Both the position numbers and the translations under genes were made by a program. A DNA stretch of 64,000 nt from Echinometra lucunter (lineage: Eukaryota; Echinodermata; Echinoidea; Camarodonta; Echinometridae), in NCBI GenBank assembly GCA_029962745.1, contig CM057165.1, forward strand, positions 22,774,202-22,838,201. Reading direction: 5' to 3'. Shown piece after piece: positions 44,061-57,140 of the stretch. The notes below the pieces were generated by a model. The model did not search any database and had not been told where the DNA came from. It saw only the letters and a list, made by a program, of their open reading frames with translations. Position 1 is the stretch's first letter, and each line of letters starts with the position of its first letter.

Positions 44061-47000
44061 TTTAAAGTAAGAAATTTAAAACTTTAGCGCAATTTTTCTT
44101 TGAAGTTCAGTCACTTCGTTCCCTCGCCGTTTCTCAGAATCAAGTAATTTGCACCCCAATAAACAGCGATTTAAAAGTTTTTAAAAATGATAAATAGTCA
44201 TTGTTCTTACTGCGTTTGATAGCTAGCCTCACCACCACAGACGTATTGCTTGCTAATAGCGTCATGTAGAGAACAAGAAAGAGCCGCAAAGAAAAGAACT
44301 AGCTACTTTCACCCTGAAGCGCACAGACTTTGTCAGTGCTGGGTCGTTTTGGAGTTGGTGTTGTGACTGTAATATCAACTGAATTCTAATACCTGATGCA
44401 ATCATAACCGTAACGGTTATGTTTCGGAATTACATAATGCCGTATTGTAATGTTCGTGCATTTCGAAAGGGATTGACAAGGCGATCTTTTAGATCATTAA
44501 TCGGTCTTTTTAGAGAATTTCGTCGTCTCTTCGATTTCCGACAGTGACGTCTGTAATCGAGTTTTATGCACGACAAGACTCATCTGATTAGAATTCAGAC
44601 AAGTTTCGGTTCACGCACGCTGCATATGATAATGCTAATTTCTTTCTTTGAAAAAACCACCAACAACCAGCACCGGCTGGAATTCTTTGAGAGATCATCC
44701 TTTGAAATCCCATCGGTTGGTTTATAGCCTTCACCATTACCAGGAGAGTAGATTTTTTTTTTTTTTTTTGGGGGGGGGGGATAGGGGATGCACCCCCACA
44801 TTTTGAGGTGGACTCATAGAAATGTGTGTACATACAAAAATATGTACGAATGGGTTATTCACCCCACATCCCCCCCCCCCGCCCCCCACCGAGGTTTGAG
44901 GATCTGTCTACGCTAATGACCATAACACAAAGTAGTCCGGGTGCATAATCAAACACATCATGTCAAAATAAATATAGAACGACTGCGAATCAAGACTATC
45001 ATAGTGCTACTGGGTTTTTTTGCCATGTACATGACGTCATTGTTCGTAATGACTGCAACGGGAAATCCCCATGTGTTAAAAAGCCATTCGCATGACAACA
45101 CCCATGACTTGGAAGCTGTGTTGCGACATACTAAATTGCAATGCGCCACGTATCCGATGCTATTTCCAGACCCGTCGGACAAGGGTATAATAAAGCAATC
45201 CTCGTCCGAAACAACGTTAGTTGTGCTTGTGAAAAGGGATTGTGCGGACATACATCGCCTGTAGTACTGCTAGCTTTATTTTATCATGATGTTATTACTC
45301 AGCCTATGTCCTTCAACATCTTGGAATTGTATAGTGTTTTATTTCATGTCATTGTTGTGTTCTACATATCAATTCTGCCGATTGTTTGGTCAGATGACTG
45401 ATATTATGCCTCCTTTACAATGTTTTCTTCAGCAGTGAGAAGCCTGCAAATGTTCGTTCTAACTTCTATCTTCGTCCATTGTAGGATGTAGACGTGAGTT
45501 CACATCCAATCAGCGGCATTTGTTGGTTGTTGTTGTTGTTCGTTGTTGTTGTTGTTTGTTCCTTTCCTATACAGGGACATGTATTCCAGACTTAAGAGTG
45601 GAGGACCCAGTCCGCGACCCAGTTATGTCTTTGTTCTTTTTACTTTTTCATTCTTCATTTCGTATTCTGTTTCGATCGACTTTCGAACGAGTTAATATGT
45701 AACAAGCTTGCCAACAATGGATGTTGTTGGTGTTTTTCTCTGATTTAAACGTATTTTGATCTGAATAAGGTAAGGAGCTACTGCTATGAATCGTGAATCA
45801 TGCTTCGTTTCGCCATCAGTTTTCACATGACATGACATTTTGCACCAAACACACCAGTCGAATTTATTACTGATAAGAAAAACCAAACAGCATAAAACAA
45901 AATATGCGTTGTTAATCAGTGTTAATAGGTTCATACTGTATTTCGGATTATGATACTGACTTTACAGCAGGCATGATAGGAGAACGCAATTCGTACTGTC
46001 ATTATGTTCGCTGACATGATCTGACATGTCTATAATTATGTTTGCTACTCTGCAGAACGTGCAAGAATTCGTAAGTGGTTGCAAATTTTAATCAGGACAC
46101 GCACCACCTATTTCAAGTGTCAAATTGCTTTATAGTTTGATACAGATAACATGTATCAGTGTATCAAATACCGTCATAGGTCGCGCGGCATCATTCATAC
46201 TTCGATTATGTTTCTTCATTTGATTTTGGAGACACTAAAATATGCTACTGTGTGAATAATAATAATAATAATAAAAAAGAGGGGAAAACTACAAGCCAGT
46301 TTTTAATTCATTTCCTATTCTCATAGCTTCTTTGTACCGCTAAAAATTGCAATGATGAGAGAGTCTGTCGCAATACCAGGGTGCACGTAATTTCTATTTC
46401 GTGTCCAGACATGCAATACTATTGCATTGTGACTCCACTCGCCAGCGAGTTGTAAGACGGTTTGCAAGGCTTCTGCTTTCCGCTCAAGATGAATTGAAGA
46501 AAAACCCTTGGCAGTTGGCACGTTATGGATTTCATATTATGGCGGCTCGTTGAATTATTTAATTCCCTTAAAATGTTTCTAGCATAAACTATTCTGCGTT
46601 GAGGATATGGATCAGTGTTTTCATCGAGGCTTGTGCTGTTAGGAACCCACTTCACTTTTCAGTTTCTGCTCCTTTTCGGTTTTATCTGCCGTGTTAATTA
46701 AGTGTAGATTCCCAAGGCATATACTATCGGATCCACGTGTCATGTGCTTGTTTCATATTTATACTGCTAATAGAGTCCTAAGACTATTTTTGCATCATCT
46801 CACTGTGTATGAATTTTTGTCTCGTCTTTGTTTATATGGCCTAAAATTTGTTAGATCTATGAAAACCATCCTACCCCATAGAGGGTCTCAGATATATGTT
46901 AACTGCTGGGCCTTGATTACAATTTTAAGGTAGTGATGAACTCATTCTGTTAAATTATCCAAATTGTTGTGATAGACACAAGGATGTGTAAATAGATAAA

Positions 47001-50000
47001 TAAATAAACTAAACCCCTCTTACATGTCTAAGTAAATGAATGTAAACATGAATAAAGAAATGAATGAGAAAATAAAACCTGCTACGTCACTGGGTTATTA
47101 TAATCGATCGAGGAAAGCGCGGGAAACAAAGGATTCCGTGGAGTTAGAGACTAGAGCATCCTTTATAAAGCCTCATGACGTGAGAGAGAAGGAGATGGTG
47201 CACATGGTTTCACCTCATAATGATGGCGCGGTGCGGTGCGATAATGTTTTATAATTTCGCGCTCATTCGCCATCATTCTAGGGTGCTAAAATCGGCCACA
47301 TCTCAGCCGTCAACAAGATCATCAAGATCATAAAACGGGCAAATTCTGGTTTGCTTTGCTGTTCCATCTTCTTTGCAATGGACTATGAAATGGATGCATT
47401 AATTGTTGTTTCTGCTCTCAGTAAGATCTTACTATGTCAGGAATATAATAGAATAAATGAGATTTTTATCAGTTCCTCGCTTTTCTTGATAAAGATCCCT
47501 GTAAGATGAATGAACTTCCATTGGATGTTGGGTTTATTTACACAAATACACAAGCGAGTAGAAGCAAACCATCATGCAAGAAAAAAGTACCAAAACCAGA
47601 TAATGGGCTTGCAAAATAATAAGTTATATAGTGTGTTCTCTCATGCGATGAATGGGTTAGAAAACATGTACATGTAGCCATGTTATACTGCTACCAATAT
47701 AAGCCTGTCGAGGACAAGTCCTCTTGAATCATTTCCATACGTTCACGCTTTCCATTAAAGTAATAAACACCCTGAGTCAGATTGCCTATGTTTTAATCAT
47801 ATCTTGATGATATAATTGTTATGTCAAATTGCTTTCAATAAAACTGAAAGAAAAAAAAAATTAGGTCAGATTATGGTTATTTTACCGATATGTAAACAAA
47901 TGCTTTAAGAATTATATTTTTTTAAAAGAGGATTGAAAATATCTAAAATTACTTTCAACTGGGATGATAGTTACTGTAATGTGTCTGGATTTTGCACGCT
48001 TTTGAAAACAGGCAAATAGCTTTCATGACCTCTTATATGTTTAAATCACCTAATTCTTACCCAGACTGCCCCGATATTACTGTCTCATGCTGCCACTATT
48101 TAACTGTGTTTCTACTTTCTAGTTTCATTCGACCTGTTAGATATGATAGTATAGTAGAATATGCCAAAATATTGTTCTAACTTCTAAATATACGTTTTGT
48201 ACTTCTCCGTTTCCCGTTTTTCGGACAGAATCAATGGGGGACTAGTTCCCCCAAACTGTCCACCCATACTATCCTCTGAAACTGATATAGTGCACATATT
48301 CCAACCACCTTTTTTTTTAATGGCCTGAATCAGTGAAGTGTACATTGGGGCACTGGTGAGTCATGATCCAAGATATGCCGTACTTGATGTTATCATTCGT
48401 CGTAGTAACATTGACCCTATGACACCAATTTTCAAACTAACCCGAATTATAATTTTATTTCGGGAAGAGAATAGAGTAGATTAGAAGCATAACTCTTTTA
48501 CATTCTGCTGATATCGTGCATGTTCTAATTTCAAACAGAATGCAAGCACTTATCCTTGGGGACTTGAATGATGAAAGACAGTGAAAAACATTTTTGTTTC
48601 GTTTTAAGACCATGACATGATAACAATTACACTTTTTGCATACTGTTTCCCCTCTTACATGATATCCAAGTAATAGTTATGTAATTCTCCTTATACGGCC
48701 AGTTTCTTATCTCTCAACATGTGTTTTTTCTCAAAACTGAAGTGATAAATTTAGAAATGTTCATTTATGTTACATTTGAATGATGGAAACAAAATTTGTG
48801 GAAAAGAAAAACAAGTTTGTAATCAGTTTCCGTATAGTGCACTATTGTGTTCAATACGATATGGAGTTCAAATGCTGAATCTTTCATCATTTCTCTGGGA
48901 GGAGAGAGAGAGAGAAAGAACGATATGGATGGACTGATGGAGGAGAGGAATCTTACAACACAAAAGAAGCTATATATGGGCCATGGGGCGTGAAATTGAA
49001 TCGCATTTTCTTTTCGAATAGAATGTTTAACCATTCTGTCAAACCGCAAATAAAATGGCATGACTCCATCATTGCCTGCAGCTCTATTTCAAATTGCATT
49101 ATCTATTTTTCTATTTTCATATTTCAGGAAGCGCGAAACGTTTACAATGCATCTCAGGCTAGTGGCGTATAGCTTTGATCCAGTTAGAGTTAATGAATAT
49201 TCAGTATTAACTGCATAAATTGGGGGGGGGGGGGGAGGGGCATTGTGGGGCGGTCTTACAATAAATGCAAATCGTTTCCTTTCTCCTTTCCTGCCCATTC
49301 GACTGGAGGAAGCTAGGGCACGTGCTCCCATAGCCCACCCCCTTTAGTTGCCCCATTGGCTTTGTGCATCGTTGAGAGGGGTGTGAGAGAAGAAGAGAAA
49401 GAAGAGAGAGAGGGGGGGGGGAGAGAATTAGAGCGATATACTGCAATGTAAGAGAAGTTACTTGATATAGGAAGACGTAAAGAAAAGTAATTCAAAAGAT
49501 GAATGAAAGAAAATGTGAATAGAAAGAATGACTCATACTTTTGAAACCATAGGAGCAGCGTCAGTTTTGGAGTGATTTGAGGTTACCCCTATGGGTTACC
49601 CCCTCCCCGTTATCAATATGTAGGCATTTGCTTGTGATTATGTCCCCCTCCCCTCTTTCCCTTCCACATTCTGAGGATCTATATAACATAGGTTCCTGAA
49701 ACGAAAAATAATGCGTTACCTTTTTTACTGCATGGTCTTTAAAAAAGGGGGGCCATTTGCTTAAAGAGTTATTAGGAATGCCAAATCATTTGCATAACAT
49801 TCAGATTCGCCATTTCCACCATCTTACAGTCTTTTAATAGGTGTTTAACCAGCTGCATAGGCCTTCAACAGATGCCCCTTTTTGAGTTCCAACTTCCTTT
49901 TAGCCAAAAAACGCTGAATGACTGCACCGTCGATTAGGTCTCATACAGGTTTCATGAATATTCCACTACAAAAATAGAACAATTCTTGATGCTCATAATC

Positions 50001-50382
50001 ACACCCACCGATACCACCCCTTTGTTTGTTTTTTATCGCAACCGTAACAACAAACAAAGAGAAACCGAGGCTGGGTAGAATATTTTTACCATTCATGCTG
50101 TGAGTCGTTGATTGGGGAATCCCCGTCAAACTTCCCCCAAGACTCAACGACAAAAATGATTGCGCAACGTGTCATGGCGGTGCAATTTCCTCGTAGTCTA
50201 GAGACAACTGTGCTTGGTTTCATTTTCATACAAACACCTATATAGAAGCCATGGAGACAAGGAGCAACCCCTCCTTTTATCGAATGACAAAATGAGAAAA
50301 ATGGATTATGGATAGAAAGAAAAAGAAAGAGATATCTTACAGTGATACGACTCCTTTCCAACCTTGTTTGGTCACATTTCTA
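44061..50382. other. Copy A, large stretch without a supported gene
   Basis: AT-rich unique-looking sequence with T/G and G/C homopolymer patches (44751-44780, 44871-44888, 49220-49236), (GTT)n at 45528-45560, AAT repeats near 46256 and a GA tract near 49390-49420. An open frame with a hydrophobic segment (44968-45264) and a possible splice acceptor at 49127 were examined but are not strong enough to call. Confidence 0.45.
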
Positions 50383-50669
50383 GGGGTGACACCCACTTCA
50401 CCGAAGGCCCGCGAGACCGAAGGCCCGCGAGGCCGAAAATAGCAAATTGTAATCTATGTTATCACACCGTCCTGACCAATTCCTGTGCCAGAAGAAAGTT
50501 TAATAAGTATTAAAGGGCAGCGAATGTTTTTCATGGAAGGTGTGGAACATCCGGAAACGAGGACTAAACATGCTAGAAGAGACATAATTATACCGATAGC
50601 GCATTGATGAAGGCAAATACGATACGGGCCTTCGGCCTTCACGGGCCTTCGGTCAAGTGGGCGGACCCC
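50383..50669. mobile_element. GC-ended MITE, 8-bp target duplication (copy A)
   Basis: CATTTCTA flanks both sides (50375-50382, 50670-50677). Ends GGGGTGACACCCACTT and (complement) GGGGTCCGCCCACTT both continue into ACCGAAGGCCCG. GAAGGCCCGCGAG repeats sit just inside. 287 bases, non-coding. Confidence 0.75.
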
Positions 50670-51000
50670 CATTTCTAATGCTGCCTCGTAAATAGTTTAT
50701 CTTTCTTTGTGAGCCCCGTGCTGCCCCCACCCTTCAATGGCACCAACTTATTTCTCTCTCTTTCAATTCTCTGAAATACTTTCACTTTCGCAGATATCAC
50801 CTCATGGGTCACACAAACCCACTTTACATCGATTAAAATAGCAATATGTACATGCACATTATGCATTGGTGGGTTGGGGAGGCACAGACGGACAATGTCC
50901 CTTTGAAATACTAACCCTCCAAAATATGCCCTTCAAAATTTTCACCCCAAACACATCTGAAATAAAATAAATGTGATGACCACTTTCCTTCTTCTTTTTT

Positions 51001-51500
51001 NNNNNNNNNNNNNNNNNNNNNNNNNNNNNNNNNNNNNNNNNNNNNNNNNNNNNNNNNNNNNNNNNNNNNNNNNNNNNNNNNNNNNNNNNNNNNNNNNNNN
51101 NNNNNNNNNNNNNNNNNNNNNNNNNNNNNNNNNNNNNNNNNNNNNNNNNNNNNNNNNNNNNNNNNNNNNNNNNNNNNNNNNNNNNNNNNNNNNNNNNNNN
51201 NNNNNNNNNNNNNNNNNNNNNNNNNNNNNNNNNNNNNNNNNNNNNNNNNNNNNNNNNNNNNNNNNNNNNNNNNNNNNNNNNNNNNNNNNNNNNNNNNNNN
51301 NNNNNNNNNNNNNNNNNNNNNNNNNNNNNNNNNNNNNNNNNNNNNNNNNNNNNNNNNNNNNNNNNNNNNNNNNNNNNNNNNNNNNNNNNNNNNNNNNNNN
51401 NNNNNNNNNNNNNNNNNNNNNNNNNNNNNNNNNNNNNNNNNNNNNNNNNNNNNNNNNNNNNNNNNNNNNNNNNNNNNNNNNNNNNNNNNNNNNNNNNNNN
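51001..51500. other. Assembly gap, 500 N
   Basis: Exactly 500 N between the two copies of the ~12.5-kb segment. Confidence 1.
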
Positions 51501-51913
51501 AAACCACTGTATCATGACCCTTGACAACAACATGATATAACTTTTTTAATATATGGTGGTAACTGTGTCAAATGCCTTCTTCAAATATTAACCTTCATTC
51601 ACGCTCTTAGAATGTGATCAGTAACATTATCAGAGCAGTTTGGGGTGGTGATGTGGTCGAAAACTGGAAAACTGAGTTCCGGGAAGGTGAAAGATAGAAA
51701 TATCCCTTGAAAAGATTCCTCTTCAAAATTATGTCTTCTTATTCGTAACAACAGTTAACAAAAACCAGCATGTTTGCCCCGAACACTAGTCTTGTGTATG
51801 GTCCCATGTCCTCAAACCAGTTTTAAGTGTCTGTATATACTGCATGCGCTTTTCAGCAAGGTCGAGTTGGTTTCTTATTATTTTGGTGATTTCAAAATCT
51901 TAAGGTACACATC

Positions 51914-52540
51914 TAATAATAATAATAATAATAATAGATGGGATTTTGTAATGCGCCAAATCCACTCTGCAGAGTGCCCAAGGCACAGTGAAAGAAAGAA
52001 AGAGAGAGAAGAGCACAAATACAATGATAAATTAAGGAACAATTAAGAGTAGGAAGCATTGAATAGACGTGTCTTAAGGTAACGTTTAAATGTGTCAGTT
52101 GAAGTGCATTCACGGATAACCAGGGGAAGATCATTCCAGAGAACAGGGCCAGCGTGAGCAAAAGCCCGTATCCCCCATGTCTTAACGGATTTGGGAACAA
52201 CTAGGGAACCAGAGTTGGATGAACGTAGGGACCTGACAGGAGTGTATTTGTTAATCAGATTGATGTTGTATTGTGGAGCAGAACCGTTAATTGCATGGAA
52301 TACAAGGAGAAGGATTTGAAGATGATGCGATCGTTGACCGTCAACCAATGTAGAGATTTCAGGATGGTGTGATATGAACATGTTTTTTAGATAGGGTAAC
52401 CATGCGTGCTGCAGCGTTTTGGAGCTTTTGGAGTTTAGACAACTGGGTGTTGGGTAAGTTGTAAAGCAAGGCATACATCTATGTTTGAATAGTTTACTCA
52501 ATCTTTCCCAGTTACTGTTATCCGCATGACCAAAAGTCAC
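51914..52540 (-). mobile_element. CR1/L2-like LINE 3' fragment (copy B)
   Basis: Counterpart of 38831-39440. Here the C-terminal frame is longer: after SLRSSNSGSLVVPKS it reads AFAHAGPVLWNDLPLVIREC and TFKRYLKTRLFNASYS, the canonical end of this reverse-transcriptase family, so this copy lacks the frameshift seen in copy A but has others upstream. Confidence 0.8.
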
Positions 52541-52831
52541 ATTTGTTTTTCAAGAAAATTCTCATATCTACACAGGAAAAGTATTTTTAAAAAACGTTCC
52601 TACAGGAGTACGTTTCACCTGACTATAACTTCTTAACACTCCCCTCCAACTATAAGTCACTTTTGTATGCAAGAACTATTGTGGTTTAAACTCAATTTAC
52701 TTTTTTCACACACTGAGAGGGGAACTTTCTCCAATATACCTGAACCAGCCCTATACTGCAGGCTTGGTAGTATATTGCCGCAAGTTAGGGATGCAGTAAT
52801 TCCGGGGACTGGGGTCCTTCCCAGTCTTATT

Positions 52832-53756
52832 CGGGGGGGGGGGGGGGCACTGTCATTGCAATGTGGACACACTGATCTCTACACTAACTAGTGTACAGAT
52901 CAGTGGTGGAGACCAATGTTTGTAGCATGGATTTTCAAAATGGACCCTAACAATAATTTATCATTCGATCTCAGAATACCTAAACAAGTATTTTGTCATG
53001 TTTTCCCACACATAAACAAGTATTTTCAAATTAAGATGTTTGTAAAATGCACCCATTTTCCTGATTTTTGCAATTTTTGATACCCCTTTTCACTGTACGC
53101 GCGTACATCGCCCGTCCGTGAAAAACAACCCTTTTTACGCGTATTTTGTGTACGAGCATGGTGTCTACCCACCGGCGTAAATCTACTTTGAGGAGGGGGG
53201 GGGGGAATGATCGACATTTTTGGCCGATTTTTTTTTCTGTCAAACTCACACTTAATTATAAATACATTCCCTCACCCACCTGCACAGACCCCCTTACACA
53301 CTTTTAATTTTTATCTTGCGAGCGAGCGAAGCGAGCAAGCCAGAAATTATCACTTTTCTGGTTTTCATTCGCATTTTCAAATAAAATTCTAAAATAGGAT
53401 GAGCGAGCGAAGCGAGCGAGCCAAAAATAACCACTTTTCTGGTTTTCAATCACATTTTCAATGAAAATTCTAAAATATGATGAGCAAGCAAAGTGAGCGA
53501 GCCCAAAATAACCGCTTTTCTGGTTTTCAATCGCATTTTCAAATAGAAATTCTAAAATAATTATGATGGTTGTTTATGACAGATTAAAGACATATTAAAG
53601 ACTGATTAACTGATTAATTCATATATCATTTCTTCCTTAAAAAGTGGGGGAATATTTGTACACGCCATCCCCCTCTCAAAAAAGTGTGGGAGATATATCC
53701 CTCCCCCCCCCCCGGATTTACGCCAATGTGTCCACCTTGTAATGGCAGTGCCCCCG
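52832..53756. mobile_element. Non-autonomous DNA element (copy B of 39752-40680)
   Basis: Same inverted ends and internal ~92-base units. The right flank keeps GTCTATATT; the left flank reads GTCTTATT, one or two bases changed. Confidence 0.75.
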
Positions 53757-54880
53757 GTCTATATTCAAACTGGACTGTCCCTCAGAAATACGTACTATGC
53801 AGTCCCTAAATTGATGTCAAATTTTTAAAAGATTCATCATTTAAAAAAGTGAAGTCTTCTCTATATAGCTCGTTCTCGATGCTCACTCCAAAGGCGTGTA
53901 TACAGGCCATGGGGAGTTTGGGGAGTTCGTCAAAGGGCGATGTACGAAATAAGGATTAATATAATGTTTCATTAAAATATTTTGTTTTAAAAGATTATAA
54001 AGACATCAACCAAGGCCTATACTAGGTAAGGTCTGATTCTGTCCTCAAGTTTCCACATTGGCTGGTGCGCACAAAGATTTCTAATTTGACATTTTTATAG
54101 TACGTGTACTAGAGTCAAAAATTCTGTAGCCTATAAACAAATAAACATCGGATTTTATTAGAGAATATGAAAATTCAAATACTCCAACGTCCATCATAGT
54201 AACATTTCCGACGATGTGGTTTTCCTTGCAATGAATTGTTCGGCTTATGTATAGGCAAATTAGGCAAATTATAAAGTCTGTCTTTGTAATGTTGTTATGA
54301 AAACGACGTGTCTCTATAATCTAATGTATCACTTTCCGGTATCACTTCCCTCAAAGGCGACAGAATCTGGAAAACCCCCAACAGAATAATTCTAGCGGAA
54401 AAAGAGATAACAAAGGATAACAAACTATGTGTCTCATTTTGATGAAATTGCAGTGTACTGTTCTACATGACAGGCAGACACTGGCGTACTGGAGGGGGGG
54501 GGGGGGGGCTTGGGGGCGCCAGCCCCCCCCCCCCCCCCAATTAAATTTCAACCATGGTTTATTTTCAATTTATATAAGTGTTATCACACGAATTTCATTA
54601 CTTCTCCCTAGACTCCCTTTCTACTGTTAAGTAACGCATTCACAATTTCCCAAATAGCATACACAGCAAGGCAGAAAACACGCATAATATCAATACTAAT
54701 GTGTTTTATGAGATAACACTTCGTTTTATCTGTTTATCTGACAATGATTCAAGCTTTGATAATGAATATTCTTAGATTTACCAAAACTAGACACGTGCTT
54801 TAAGTTTGCAGTCCCAAATAGTGTTCTTTTACAGAGTGCAAACCATCAATACTGCAAAAAACTCCTTTACCATGGGAGTG

Positions 54881-55167
54881 CACTTGCTAGGCAGGGGGGG
54901 CGATGGGGGCGGTCACCCCTCCAAAACACACACAAAAAAAAGAAAAAAGTAGAAGGAAAAAAGCAGAAGCGAGAAAAGAAAAAGGTAAGAGAACGTAAGA
55001 AAAGCGGGAGCAAGACAAGGAACAATTCAAAGAACGTCCGAGCTTCCGCGCTTTGCGCGGGAGGGGGAACTCCCCCCTCTCTGCACCCTCCCCCCCCCCC
55101 CCCTAGGGAGCGCGCTTCGCGCGCTCACAACCGCTCCCACTAAAATGAAATCCTAGCTACGCCACTG
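54881..55167. mobile_element. hAT-like MITE (copy B of 41804-42091)
   Basis: TGGGAGTG flanks both sides (54873-54880, 55168-55175); the internal AC repeat is shorter and A-rich. Confidence 0.75.
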
Positions 55168-56060
55168 TGGGAGTGAAAACCCTGGTACCCCACCGCATCA
55201 ACACCCCTCTCCATGCTCGTCCTTTTTATGTCATAGTGTCTTTGTCTGTATTATTATCATAAGTAATAAAGTTATTTTGTGTAACGCTGGCATTTGTTTG
55301 AAACTAATAAGAAGATTATTTGGGCTGCATGTTTTCATAATCATGTTTCCAAGTTCATGAAAAATTTCCTTTTCCGGTCGGTAGATTCATGACACGTTTA
55401 TCCATAGCAGTACATGTCATCAAACGTCGGACTAATTATTTTTACATTTATTTATCGGCCCAACAGCTTTGTTTGCCCCTCCCCCTCACCCCATATGAAA
55501 AAAGCCGGGTTTTTATCATCAATGGCGGCTATTGACGGGTGATCGACCTCTCAACTATCTCTCCCGATTTAATCCTGTCGGGTTTTTCAATCCCAGCTAC
55601 ATCGATGTCAACATACAAAGTCCACATCAAGGAATTCTTAACGAGGAATTCCCGGTATCTCTCAACCTTTAATCTTTGTCACTGGACTGCATATTATATG
55701 AAGGAACTTCGAGAGTTGTTTGTCCTTGAAAATAGAATTATAATCCTTATTACAATTAAGTCAAACATATCTGAAGCGATAATGGTTGATAACATTAAAC
55801 AAGTTGAGACTTGATTTATTTGAACTGTTTCATGATGACTGATAAACATTAATGCCAATATAAAACCTCAATAAATTCATGTTTTGCAAAGGCTAAACTC
55901 AACAATTGATTTGACACCACAAACATGACAAAGAGCAATGTGTCATTTTGAGTAGGCTCAAATGCACTGGGTCACACTTTTAAATGCCAGAATTACACCA
56001 GAAGGGGACCAAAGAAGAAGGGGAGGCCTGGAAGAAAAAAACTGTCATACTGCACTCTTA

Positions 56061-56291
56061 AAATTCCGAGTCAGACTTGACCCGGAAAAGAGCCTGATAG
56101 GGCCACAGTCCATTCCAGGTAAAAAAAAAAAAATGACCCGGAAAAAAGTATTTAAAAAAATGGCATGGAATAAGGTCAAATGTGACCAAGAAATAAGTCT
56201 TCAAGACCCTATTCCGGATAATATTTTTTTTCACCCGGAACGGAGTGTGGCCTAACGGACTTATTTCCGGGTCAATATGACCCGGAATTTT
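56061..56291. mobile_element. TA-flanked MITE (copy B of 42981-43209)
   Basis: Same inverted ends and TA flanks, with small indels. Confidence 0.6.
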
Positions 56292-56470
56292 TACAAGATG
56301 GTGCAACCCATCTTTTGCCTCCTGTCACAGAACTTCTTACAAGCAGCAGAGTATCTAATGGGGCACGTCCCATGGGTGGAACATGAAGAGAAGGGCTCCA
56401 GAATCTCCACCTCCCATCCCCCCCCCCCCCCCCACAAATAAAGAAATAGAAAGATGAGAAAAGAATGAAA

Positions 56471-57140
56471 TCATGGTCAATTCAATTCAATTCAGTTCAA
56501 TTCAATTCAATTCAATTCAAATTATTTCATTTATTAATTTCCATTAAAAATATTTAAATAATTATAATACATCTATCATAAATACAAACAGTTCAAATAA
56601 TATACAGAAGGGGAAAAAATCAAATACACGAGCATAATAACATAAGATTAAGGTAAACTGTTAGAATCAAAGAAATTGAAAAAGGAGCAACTGTAAGTTT
56701 AAAGAGCTTAGAGAGCTTGTAAATATCAGGTTCCAAAGTAGACAAATTATTTTTACACAGTAATGTATGACACATGTATTTGAATTTGACATTACCCCCC
56801 CCCCCTTTCTTTCTCACATGGTATAGACTATAAATTGAGGGGTTTTAGGAAAAACTACAATACAAATCAAAAGGATAACAAAATAGTTTAAGATTTTTCT
56901 TGAAAATATTGAAGAAAGCATATATCCCGTGATGAATGGTGGCAAAGAATTCCATATTGCGGGCCCTGTATATCTCTTACTGATCGTTGCATATACTGTT
57001 TATCAATATTCCACATATATAATTTTTGGCTATTTCGAAAGTTGTATCTGTGAATCATAGAATTGGTTTTAAACATTATTGTTAGCAAGAGTGTCCTAAA
57101 ACAATACTCCCAATTAAAGATTAGTTGACATGAAAAATAT
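56471..57140 (-). mobile_element. Second LINE 3' fragment (copy B of 43388-44060)
   Basis: Same (GAATT)n tail and RT-like remnants on the minus strand; the C run near 56796 is shorter than in copy A. Confidence 0.6.

Larger units (their letters stand above)
38418..50929. repeat. Copy A of a ~12.5-kb duplicated segment
   Basis: It matches 51501-64000 throughout in the same orientation and order. Differences are mostly one-base insertions or deletions. The matched start is AAACCACTGTATCATGACCC (38418 and 51501). The right limit is set by the end of the window. Confidence 0.95.

Noticed and set aside
50859..51533. Open frames of 183-224 residues across the second gap
   Set aside because: Artefacts of the 500-N gap.
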